Shown in pieces: positions 8,324 to 15,430 of a stretch of DNA of 38,112 bases. The first letter of the stretch is position 1. The number at the start of each line of letters is the position of its first letter. The notes beneath the pieces were generated by a model. It had not been told where the DNA came from. It searched no databases and was given only the letters and a program-made list of their open reading frames with translations. A program made the translations under genes and the position numbers. The DNA is from Deltaproteobacteria bacterium SG8_13 (GTDB lineage: Bacteria; Desulfobacterota; Desulfobacteria; Desulfobacterales; SG8-13): the NCBI GenBank assembly GCA_001303025.1, contig LJNK01000036.1:1-38112 (forward strand), read 5' to 3'.

Positions 8324-8728
8324 TTGTCTTACACCCTTGGTCAAGAGCAACTCGATGGAATAGAGGAGATCCTGCAGCGTGATCTCATCGATGTTGGTGT
8401 ACGTTGTGTGTTTCTGATCGACATGGCCGGCAACATTATCGCCAACCGGGATAATGGAAAGATCAAGCACGACGTTTACTCCCTGGCCGCACTGGCAGCG
8501 GGCAACTTCGGTGCCGTCAGTGCGATGGCCAAAATCATCGGCGAGGGTGAGTTTTCACTGCTGTTTCATAAAGGAAAGAAAGAAAACATACACTTTAACA
8601 AGATCATCACCGAGTTTTTGCTGATCACCATTTTCAGCAACGACATCTCATTGGGATTTTTACGTCTGAAGGTGAATGAAACCGTCGAGAAAATCAAGCA
8701 GATCCTCGAGTCGGTGCAAGCTTCCTGA
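8324..8728 (+). CDS. Roadblock/LC7 protein, MglB-like
   Basis: 134 residues from TTG 8324, chosen because GGAGG lies 7 bases upstream; the upstream in-frame ATG at 8228 has no such site. The sequence has the Roadblock/LC7 pattern: LDGIEEILQRDLIDVGVRCV, then FLIDMAGNIIAN, ALAAGNFGAVSAMAKIIGEG and a C-terminal helix ETVEKIKQILE. In Myxococcus, MglB is the Roadblock GTPase-activating protein of MglA; here the next gene is an MglA, which supports the same pairing. Roadblock proteins work as dimers in the cytoplasm. It is the first gene of an eleven-gene run. Confidence 0.85.
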   Translation: MSYTLGQEQLDGIEEILQRDLIDVGVRCVFLIDMAGNIIANRDNGKIKHDVYSLAALAAGNFGAVSAMAKIIGEGEFSLLFHKGKKENIHFNKIITEFLLITIFSNDISLGFLRLKVNETVEKIKQILESVQAS

Positions 8729-8797
8729 TCGTCAACGAACTCCATTGACGCGACGCGTTCGGCCTTGTTTGCACCCGACGTCGGCAGGTAACCATAG

Positions 8798-9403
8798 ATG
8801 GCATTTGTTAATCCGAAAAAGAAAGAAGTTCAGGTGAAAATCGTCTACTACGGTCCCGGAAGAGGGGGCAAGACGACCAACCTGGAATATATCTACCAGA
8901 AGTTCAACAACCGGATCAAAACCGAGATGGTCACGATCAAAACCCACGGAGACCGGACACTGTTCTTCGACTTTCTGCCGTTCGACATCGGGAAGGTCAA
9001 CGGATACGATGTGAAGATACAGCTGTATACCGTTCCGGGACAGGTAAAATACAACGCAACCCGCCGGCTCGTGCTGCGGGGGGTGGATGGCATCGTGTTT
9101 GTTGCCGATGCCATGGCCGTGCGGCGGGAAAAGAACATTCTCTCGTTGAAAAACCTGCAGGAAAACCTGGCCAATTACAAAAAGAGCGTCTTTAAGGTGC
9201 CGATCGTCCTGCAGTATAACAAGGTCGACCTGGCCGAACAGGGCATACCGTTGCTGCCCCTGGAAACATTGAATAAAGACCTCAACTCCAGGCTGAAAAC
9301 CGCATCGTTTCCGGCCAGCGCGTTGACCGGAACAAACGTTGTAGCGACAATGAAAAAGATCATTTCCATGACAATGGCTTCGATCATCAATGAGTTGAAG
9401 TAG
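8798..9403 (+). CDS. mglA: MglA-family small Ras-like GTPase
   Basis: 201 residues, close to the 195 of Myxococcus MglA. P-loop GPGRGGKTTN at 19-28; the switch region has TLFFDFLP (54-61); G3 is TVPGQ (78-82), with Thr where Ras proteins have Asp, the hallmark of MglA; G4 NKVD at 141-144; a G5-like SALTG lies near 315 in the coding order of the last third. MglA sets front-rear polarity of pili and gliding machinery and is switched off by a Roadblock GAP, here the likely product of the gene 69 bases upstream. The motor target is not defined by sequence, but a GspE/PilB-class ATPase is encoded in the same operon. Confidence 0.93.
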   Translation: MAFVNPKKKEVQVKIVYYGPGRGGKTTNLEYIYQKFNNRIKTEMVTIKTHGDRTLFFDFLPFDIGKVNGYDVKIQLYTVPGQVKYNATRRLVLRGVDGIVFVADAMAVRREKNILSLKNLQENLANYKKSVFKVPIVLQYNKVDLAEQGIPLLPLETLNKDLNSRLKTASFPASALTGTNVVATMKKIISMTMASIINELK

Positions 9404-9414
9404 GGGGGAATCCA

Positions 9415-10095
9415 TTGGCACCCGAGAAAACAGGGGACAGTTTCGCCGAAGAGGTTGAAGACCGACTGGAAAACCTCTTTGGAGAAGACGAACCCGAGGA
9501 GGAATCTTCCGCGGAAGCGGCCGAAACTGCCGGCTCGCCACTCAGGGAGTTGAAAGCCATCGTCCTGTCGATCGACTGGGAGATCACCGATGAGGTGATG
9601 ATACGCTTTGTAGAGCAGATTGCCGAGCTGCAGGATGCCTTCAAGGAAGATAAGGTTGTGCTGATCTTTTTGCAGCTGCTGGGCTCTATCGGTGAGTATA
9701 TTCGGCTCAACCTGGGAAAATCACACCCCGATGCGTTCAAGATCTTGAGCTCTCTTTACAACAACCTCGATACCGTCGTTCACACAGAGGGGATGGCCGA
9801 CACCGAGAGAAGAAAAATTCTCTCCACGGAGCTGGCAAAATACAAAAAGCTGAAGGAGGGGCTTGTTCCCGTATCGACTCCGGCAGAAGCTGAAAAAGCT
9901 CCGGTGGAACCGGAAGAGATCCCGGAGGCGACAGACGAGGTCATTTTGTCGCGAGAACCGAAACCGTCGTCGCGAGAACCGCAACCGGAGTTTATCGCGG
10001 CTCTGGACGAGTTCAAGCAACTGGTGCAAACCGAACTGCAGGCGCTTCGAAAAGAGATCCAGCAGCTGAAAAAGGCCCTGGCTTTCAGAAAGTAG
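9415..10095 (+). CDS. unrecognised operon protein with C-terminal coiled coil
   Basis: 226 residues from TTG 9415, preceded by GGGGGG 6 bases away and placed 11 bases after mglA, so probably co-translated. No family recognised. Visible parts: an acidic N-terminus (FAEEVEDRLENLFGEDEPEE), a helical middle (about 45-150: RELKAIVLSIDWEITDEVMI, IAELQDAFKEDKVVLIFLQL, YNNLDTVVHTEG), a Pro/Glu-rich linker, and a C-terminal helix FKQLVQTELQALRKEIQQL that fits a short coiled coil. The absence of membrane segments or catalytic motifs suggests a scaffold or adaptor for the GTPase; this is inference from position. Confidence 0.7.
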   Translation: MAPEKTGDSFAEEVEDRLENLFGEDEPEEESSAEAAETAGSPLRELKAIVLSIDWEITDEVMIRFVEQIAELQDAFKEDKVVLIFLQLLGSIGEYIRLNLGKSHPDAFKILSSLYNNLDTVVHTEGMADTERRKILSTELAKYKKLKEGLVPVSTPAEAEKAPVEPEEIPEATDEVILSREPKPSSREPQPEFIAALDEFKQLVQTELQALRKEIQQLKKALAFRK

Positions 10096-10142
10096 ACCTG
10101 CAGTCAGCCTGCCGCGATGCAGGGTGCGACAGAGGCAATCCC

Positions 10143-10613
10143 ATGGTTGACCTGACCGGCGACATATCCAGGCGGGTGTATCGACAGGTATTGAAAAACG
10201 ATGCAGGCGACATTTCCGTCGATGGCCGATTGCTAGGGGTCTTTCTGCAGCTGGACGGCAAAAAGGAGTTGGGCGCGATCGCCCGCAAAGCGGGTTTGCA
10301 GCTGCCGGAAATACGCGGGGCGGTATCCAGGCTCCTTGACTTAGGGCTCATCGAAGCCGTCGAAAGACCGGAAGAATTTCTCGATCAGGATTTTCTCGAC
10401 TATGTAAGCCGGCAGCTGGCCGTAGCCGTGGGGCCCATCGCCGATGTGCTGGTCGAAGATCACATCAGCGACTCGGGGTTTCAGTTTTCGCAAGTTCCGG
10501 TGTCCCAGGCAGCCGTTTTGGTAGATGCGTTGGCGCGGGAAATACAGCGCGAAGAGAAAATGAAAGTCTTCAAAATCAACATGGTCAAAAAGATGCGAGA
10601 AAAAGGGTATTGA
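10143..10613 (+). CDS. unrecognised protein with winged-helix-like N-terminus
   Basis: 156 residues, GAGG 7 bases before ATG. Residues 20-80 read like a winged helix of the kind found in PatA/DUF4388-type signalling proteins (LDGKKELGAIARKAGLQLPE, VSRLLDLGLIEAVERP). Residues 90-125 carry the segment QLAVAVGPIADVLVEDHI, which resembles a small helical module I recall at the ends of signalling proteins in delta- and cyanobacteria, but I cannot name it with certainty. The C-terminus is basic and helical. It stands between the coiled-coil protein and the HAMP sensor. Function unknown; likely a cytoplasmic signalling adaptor. Confidence 0.7.
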   Translation: MVDLTGDISRRVYRQVLKNDAGDISVDGRLLGVFLQLDGKKELGAIARKAGLQLPEIRGAVSRLLDLGLIEAVERPEEFLDQDFLDYVSRQLAVAVGPIADVLVEDHISDSGFQFSQVPVSQAAVLVDALAREIQREEKMKVFKINMVKKMREKGY

Positions 10614-10637
10614 ATGTCATCGTGAAGGAGTCGGCGG

Positions 10638-11789
10638 ATGATTGTCATTTGTGAAGACTGCGGGAGGAAATATCGTATTGATCCCGAGAGGATCAAAGGC
10701 CAGACTGCCAAATTCAAATGCAAGGCCTGCAATCACATCATTTCCGTCACCAAGCCGGAGCCCAAGCCTGCGAAAACGGCGTCCCCGCCATTTATAGAAG
10801 CCGATGGCGAAATCGAACAACCGCAGGCCGCTGCAGCGCAGCAACCAAAGCGACCTGAAGATCAAAAAACGCGGAGCCTGCGGATTCCTTCGTCGCTGAG
10901 GACCGGACGGATCGGACTGGGCGCCAAGATGATGCTTCTATTCTGCGTTTTACCGATACTGCTTTTCGCTGCATCCGGGTGGATGTTTTTTCGGCAAATG
11001 GATCAGCTCTCCGAACTGCTGACTTCCGAAAGCAAACGCATCGTCTCCAAAATGGCGGAAGAAAAAATGGCCGATATCGCCAGGGCAACGGCCATGCAGG
11101 TAAAACTTTTCCTGTTGACCCAACCGGGGTTGCGGAAAGAGAACTTCGAGCGAAACCTCAATTTCAAACGTCTGGCTGTCCAGAAAGTCGGGATGACCGG
11201 ATATACTGCACTCTATGAGCTGCCGGGCCCGGACGGTGTCTGGCGGACCTGGTCGCATCCCAATGGCAAGATTATCGGCATCGACATGAGCAAGTTGAAA
11301 AAACCGCTCGGAGTCAATTTCCCCGGATTTTGGAAAGTATACACCGGTGTCAGGAACGGGGGGGAATCGAAAGGCTATTACACCTGGCAGGACAAGGACG
11401 GCAAATTTCGTGACAAGTTTATGGTGTGCACACCGATCGACGGCACCCCGTTCGTAATCGCAGCCACCACCTATCTTGACGAGCTCACCCTGGACCTGAC
11501 CAAACTGACAAGCCGGTCTGCGGAGCTGACTGCCGGGACACGCTCTACCGTGTCGATCATCCTGGCCGTCACACTGCTGCTAATCGCACTGGTTGTCTCG
11601 TTCTACGGTTATCGCCTGGCCGCCAGGATTAAAGCACTGACCAACGTGGCCGACCGCATCAGCATCGGGGAACTCGATGCTGACATACCTGCCGGTTCAA
11701 ACGATGAAATCGGAGAGCTGGGCGAAGCAATTGCCAGGATGCAGGACAGCATCCGCCTGTCCATTGAACGGCTGCGGCGGCGAAGATAA
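10638..11789 (+). CDS. zinc-finger/Cache/HAMP membrane sensor without output domain
   Basis: 383 residues, AAGGAG 7 bases before ATG. Order: an N-terminal MJ0042-type zinc finger (Cys5, Cys8, Cys28, Cys31); a charged linker; a membrane helix around 97-118 (MMLLFCVLPILLFAASGWMF); an extracytoplasmic Cache-like sensor (about 120-285) with GMTGYTALYELPGPDG, HPNGKIIGIDMS and FVIAATTYLDEL; a second membrane helix (about 300-322); and a HAMP domain (about 323-375, ADRISIGELDADIP, EIGELGEAIARMQ). The protein ends 8 residues after HAMP, so it has no kinase, cyclase or methyl-accepting domain. It must pass its signal to a separate protein, plausibly the PAS-DHp protein or the GTPase module of the same operon. 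Confidence 0.85.
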   Translation: MIVICEDCGRKYRIDPERIKGQTAKFKCKACNHIISVTKPEPKPAKTASPPFIEADGEIEQPQAAAAQQPKRPEDQKTRSLRIPSSLRTGRIGLGAKMMLLFCVLPILLFAASGWMFFRQMDQLSELLTSESKRIVSKMAEEKMADIARATAMQVKLFLLTQPGLRKENFERNLNFKRLAVQKVGMTGYTALYELPGPDGVWRTWSHPNGKIIGIDMSKLKKPLGVNFPGFWKVYTGVRNGGESKGYYTWQDKDGKFRDKFMVCTPIDGTPFVIAATTYLDELTLDLTKLTSRSAELTAGTRSTVSIILAVTLLLIALVVSFYGYRLAARIKALTNVADRISIGELDADIPAGSNDEIGELGEAIARMQDSIRLSIERLRRRR

Positions 11790-11798
11790 GGAGCGCAT

Positions 11799-12779
11799 AT
11801 GGTCATTGCCCCCAAGGAAAAACCGGTTGTTGAAAATCTCAACTCCTACTATCTGGACATCGGCAAGCTGCTCGAACACTACCAGGGAGAGGTTGGTTCC
11901 GGGAGTATTTTTTTCAGATCGACCGCTGCCCAGGGGGTCATATTCTTTGACCACGACGATATTATCAACGGCTGTATCCAGGACCGGGAAGAAAAAATCA
12001 TCGGCGAGGAGGCCGTAACGCGCCTGATGAATCAGGAGTCCGGCCACAATTTCCTGGTGGACATCTATCACATACCGCCGCAAGACGTATATTTCTGGTC
12101 TAGTATGCCATCGGCTGAAATCGTCTACGATGACCTCAGCACCGAATTTACCGACTTGAAGGGATTGCTTGGAAAGTTGACCACCGAAAAACTCACCGGC
12201 TTTATTAACGTCACCATCGGCGACGGCAGCGAACAGGGGCTGGTTTTCATCAGCAACGGGGAAATCGTCGGAGGCTCCTTTTCCTGGAAAGAGGGCAAAT
12301 CCGGCAGCGTTAAGGGCAACGTCGAAAAGCTTGTCGAAAAGACAAAAGCGGCAGGGGGTCTGTTTCAAGTCAGCCGTATACCGCTGGCCGAAAAGGATCG
12401 CGTCCCTGACGATGTCCCCAAAGCGGCCCCGAGTTCCGGTGTGGTGAAAATGCTGGAAGAATTCATGGGGATTTTTGAAAGCCTGTATACTTCGAAGAAA
12501 ACCAGGGATGCCGACTGCAACAGCGTTATCCGCAAGAAGTTCGTTGAAATGGCCGACCGGTATGCTTTTCTGGATCCATTTGCAGCCGAATTCGAATATG
12601 CGGATCGCCAGATCCGTTTCACCGGAGAGGCCGGTGATGAGGAGCTGGCCATTGCGGTCATCTCCTCGGTCCAGGAGCTGGCACAAGAGCTTGGCATCGA
12701 ACGGCAATTCAAGCAGCATCTGGCTTCCTGGACCGGAAAGTACAAAAAGCCCCTGGAAAAGTATGGCATTCGCCCGTGA
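11799..12779 (+). CDS. PatA/DUF4388-like signalling protein
   Basis: 326 residues, AAGGAG 5 bases before ATG, 9 bases after the HAMP gene. Two beta-rich segments have the look of DUF4388/PatA modules: residues 15-75 (GKLLEHYQGEVGSGSIFF, AAQGVIFFDHDDIINGC) and 115-170 (LKGLLGKLTTEKLTGFINV, GLVFISNGEIVGGSFSW). The C-terminal part (about 215-326) is helical and resembles the end of the 156-residue protein two genes upstream in character (VVKMLEEFMGIFESLY; ELAIAVISSVQELAQELG). No catalytic motif. PatA-type modules occur in response-regulator systems that steer pili and motility, which fits the operon. The assignment is by pattern and not certain. Confidence 0.7.
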   Translation: MVIAPKEKPVVENLNSYYLDIGKLLEHYQGEVGSGSIFFRSTAAQGVIFFDHDDIINGCIQDREEKIIGEEAVTRLMNQESGHNFLVDIYHIPPQDVYFWSSMPSAEIVYDDLSTEFTDLKGLLGKLTTEKLTGFINVTIGDGSEQGLVFISNGEIVGGSFSWKEGKSGSVKGNVEKLVEKTKAAGGLFQVSRIPLAEKDRVPDDVPKAAPSSGVVKMLEEFMGIFESLYTSKKTRDADCNSVIRKKFVEMADRYAFLDPFAAEFEYADRQIRFTGEAGDEELAIAVISSVQELAQELGIERQFKQHLASWTGKYKKPLEKYGIRP

Positions 12780-12837
12780 ACCGGCAGCCGGACCCATCGC
12801 GGGCAGTTTGAGACAACGAAACACGGAAGGCGTTGCG

Positions 12838-13857
12838 GTGCAAGGACTCATCGACAACTCGGCCCGGTGGTATGTTGACTTTCTGAACTCCGTGCCTCTT
12901 GCCGTATTTCGGACAACCATCGAAGGCAAAATCATTTTCTGCAACCGGGTTTTTGCGAAGATGTTCGGCTTTGATGCGGTCGGCGATCTCATCGGATATC
13001 CGGTGATCAATCTCTACCGCAACAAAAAAGACAGGGGTATACTGATTCATACCATCATGCAGCGCGGACGGGTGATCGACCTGCCGATCTCCTTTCTCAA
13101 GCAGGACCAGACACCGGTTTGGTGCGCGGTAACTGCCAGGGCCGTGCTCGATGATGACGGAATTGTGGTGCATCTGGACGGTATTCTTCGCGACATCACC
13201 GATGAAATAGAAGAAAAGGGGGAGATGCCCAGCCTGGATTCCGCGGTGAGCGCCAAAAACGACATTATCATCGTTTTCGACCTGCAGGGAGGCATCATCG
13301 ACGCCAACGAACCCTGCCTGCAGATGCTGGGTTGCGGGAGCGGTGAATTGCGGGGAAAACCGCTGATGGATTTCCTTATCCCCGCGCACCGGGATTTCTT
13401 CCTGCTGTTTTTATCGGATATTCTCAAGTTCGGCTCTGAACAGGTGATTCTGACTTTTCAGGACAAGCAGGGCAACCCCCGGCACCTTGATTGCCTCGCC
13501 CTGCTGGTGAAACAGGAAAACCGCGCCCATCACATCAAGGGTATCGCCCAGGACATCACCGAACGAATGGCCCGGCAAAAAGAAAGCGCCCAGGAACAGA
13601 AGCTCAAGGGAGTACTGGAGATGGCCGGTGGTGTCGCCCACCGCCTCAATCAACCCCTGACCATTCTCAACAATCTCATCGACGACCTTATCGCCGAGGT
13701 GGCGCCCGGCAGCCCCGGTCATGAAAAGGTGGTGATGATGCAACAGCAGCTGAGCAAGATGAATGAAATAACGAAAAAAATCAGCAATGTTAAAAAGTAC
13801 GCCGCCATGGACTACGTGGCCGGTATTAAAATCGTGGATATCGACCGGGCCTCTTAG
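12838..13857 (+). CDS. PAS-PAS histidine-phosphoacceptor protein lacking the ATPase domain
   Basis: 339 residues from GTG 12838, chosen because GGAAGG lies 7 bases upstream; ATG at 12763 in the same frame overlaps the previous gene and has a poor site. Two PAS domains: residues about 10-120 (SVPLAVFRTTIEGKIIFCNR ... GILRDITDE) and 135-250 (DIIIVFDLQGGIIDANEPCL ... IKGIAQDITE). Then a DHp helix with H-box GVAHRLNQPLTIL; His268 is the expected phosphoacceptor. The frame stops about 70 residues later, with no N, G1, F or G2 boxes. A normal kinase would have a further 130 or so residues of HATPase_c. The stop is followed after 33 bases by a response regulator. It may be phosphorylated in trans or act as a phosphotransfer hub; see findings. 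Confidence 0.82.
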   Translation: MQGLIDNSARWYVDFLNSVPLAVFRTTIEGKIIFCNRVFAKMFGFDAVGDLIGYPVINLYRNKKDRGILIHTIMQRGRVIDLPISFLKQDQTPVWCAVTARAVLDDDGIVVHLDGILRDITDEIEEKGEMPSLDSAVSAKNDIIIVFDLQGGIIDANEPCLQMLGCGSGELRGKPLMDFLIPAHRDFFLLFLSDILKFGSEQVILTFQDKQGNPRHLDCLALLVKQENRAHHIKGIAQDITERMARQKESAQEQKLKGVLEMAGGVAHRLNQPLTILNNLIDDLIAEVAPGSPGHEKVVMMQQQLSKMNEITKKISNVKKYAAMDYVAGIKIVDIDRAS

Positions 13858-13890
13858 CAAATGCCCGGATTCAGGTAAAGGAAGCTACGG

Positions 13891-14931
13891 ATGATCAAAA
13901 ACGTGCTGATCGTCGACGACGACCAGGAGATGCTGGTTGCATTGCAGAACGGTTTTCAGAAGTACGAGGACACCTTCTCCGTCATAACGGCCGAAAACGG
14001 AGAGGAGGCGGTGGAAAAGCTCAAGAAAAGCACCATTTCGCTGATCGTCACCGATTTGAAGATGCCCCGCATGGACGGTTTTTCTCTCCTGCAGCACGTG
14101 ATGGAGAACTTCCCGGACATTCCGGTGATCGTAATCACCGGCTACAGCACTCCGGAGATGGAAAGAATGGCCCGCGAAGGGGGGGCGGTGAGCTATATTG
14201 CCAAACCCTTCATGCTCGACAGCCTGGCCCGCAAGATCATGGGCACGCTGAGAAAAGAATCCGAAGGGGGCACGCTTCACAGCGTTTCGTCCGGGATATT
14301 TCTCCAGCTGATGGAGATGGAGCAGAAAACATGCACCATTCGACTGGAAGACAAATCCTCGGGGAAGAAAGGAGTCCTTTTCTTCAGCGACGGAGAGCTG
14401 CTGGATGCGCGGGTAAACGATCTGCAGGGCAAATCCGCCGCATACGAAATATTTTCCTGGGACAAGGTGACAATTTCAATTCAAAACGTCTGCCCGCCGA
14501 TTGCAAACCGGGTAAACAGTGATCTGCAGCCGTTGATTCTGGAAGCCAGCCGCCTGAAAGACGAGGCCGATATGAACGAGGAATCCCGGAAGTCCGAGCG
14601 GGATGAAGCGGAAAAACCCGCCAGGCCGGCGGCATCCCAAAAAACCAAACCGGTCCGGGATCCGATCCGTCGCATTCGGACCGTGATCGATGAGCAGGTC
14701 GGGCAGCGCAGTGGACTGGTAGACGTTTACAGGGACAAATCCTGGGACGGGAATGTTCGCCAGTGGTCGAAAGTCGGATCGATTTTCGCAACCGGTGAAC
14801 TGCAACTCTGCTATGTCGACCGCGGCGAAGCGACGGACTACATCGTTTTGCCCGGCAGCGACACGATCGTTTTATCGGTAAATCCCAAGTGCCCCAGGGA
14901 TAAAATCATGAAAGTGCTTCACAAACTGTAG
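13891..14931 (+). CDS. response regulator: receiver plus DUF4388 plus C-terminal module
   Basis: 346 residues. The receiver domain fills 1-125: acidic pocket Asp9-Asp11, phosphoacceptor Asp55 in VTDLKMPRMDG, Thr83 and Lys105 (AKPF), so all switch residues are present. Residues about 130-205 form a DUF4388/PatA-type module (SSGIFLQLMEMEQKTCTIRL, GVLFFSDGELLDARVNDLQG). A charged Pro/Lys linker (about 225-260) leads to a C-terminal alpha/beta segment (SGLVDVYRDKSWDGNVRQWS ... IVLPGSDTIVLSVN) that I do not recognise with certainty and that could be a Roadblock-like fold. No DNA-binding domain, so output is by protein contact. The PAS-DHp protein next door is the natural phosphodonor candidate. 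Confidence 0.87.
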   Translation: MIKNVLIVDDDQEMLVALQNGFQKYEDTFSVITAENGEEAVEKLKKSTISLIVTDLKMPRMDGFSLLQHVMENFPDIPVIVITGYSTPEMERMAREGGAVSYIAKPFMLDSLARKIMGTLRKESEGGTLHSVSSGIFLQLMEMEQKTCTIRLEDKSSGKKGVLFFSDGELLDARVNDLQGKSAAYEIFSWDKVTISIQNVCPPIANRVNSDLQPLILEASRLKDEADMNEESRKSERDEAEKPARPAASQKTKPVRDPIRRIRTVIDEQVGQRSGLVDVYRDKSWDGNVRQWSKVGSIFATGELQLCYVDRGEATDYIVLPGSDTIVLSVNPKCPRDKIMKVLHKL

Positions 14932-15008
14932 CCCGCAACCAAGGCATGGATCTGCACGCCGGCAGGAAAACGTTATCGGGCCAGGCGGGTGAAAAACCAG
15001 AGGCAAAC

Positions 15009-15356
15009 ATGAAGGAACTGTTCGCAGACATTCTGAACATGCAGGGAATCAAAGGGGTAGTGCTGCTGTCAGTAAAGGGAGATATTGTGTACCAGCAGTC
15101 CCTGGTCGACGGGGTGCCGGACCTGGCGAAAGTCGAATGGGAAAACATCCTTTCGACACTGGACGGAACCCGTGAAACCGACCTGGCATTTGACCGGGGC
15201 CGCGTGTATATCCGCAAGACCGATCTCGGCTACCTGTTGATACCGATGAGCCTCCAAGCGTCGGTAGCAATGCTGCGTTTGAATTGCGATATACTGTTAC
15301 CCTCACTCAAACCGGCAAAAGGAACACGAGGGCTGAAGCGACTTTTTAAAAAGTGA
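15009..15356 (+). CDS. small Roadblock-like protein
   Basis: 115 residues from ATG 15009, preceded by GAGG 5 bases away; the in-frame ATG at 14946 has no site. The sequence MKELFADILNMQGIKGVVLL, SVKGDIVYQQSLVDG, and the strand run TDLAFDRGRVYIRKTDLGYL-LIPMS has the alternation of a Roadblock/LC7 or profilin-like fold (strand-helix around a regulatory signal). It ends with a basic tail GLKRLFKK. It could be a second regulator of the GTPase or a dimer partner of the first Roadblock protein. It has no catalytic motif. The identification is by pattern only. Confidence 0.65.
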   Translation: MKELFADILNMQGIKGVVLLSVKGDIVYQQSLVDGVPDLAKVEWENILSTLDGTRETDLAFDRGRVYIRKTDLGYLLIPMSLQASVAMLRLNCDILLPSLKPAKGTRGLKRLFKK

Positions 15357-15430
15357 CAAGGGGCCGGTCCGGCAAAATTGCCTGTTAATTGCGCATCGGT
15401 CGTGATAAAATAACACAGGATGGAAAGCTT

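Noticed and set aside
11697-13010. Minus-strand open frame (437 codons) opposite the PatA-like and PAS genes
   Set aside because: Antisense frame across a gene boundary; no domain.
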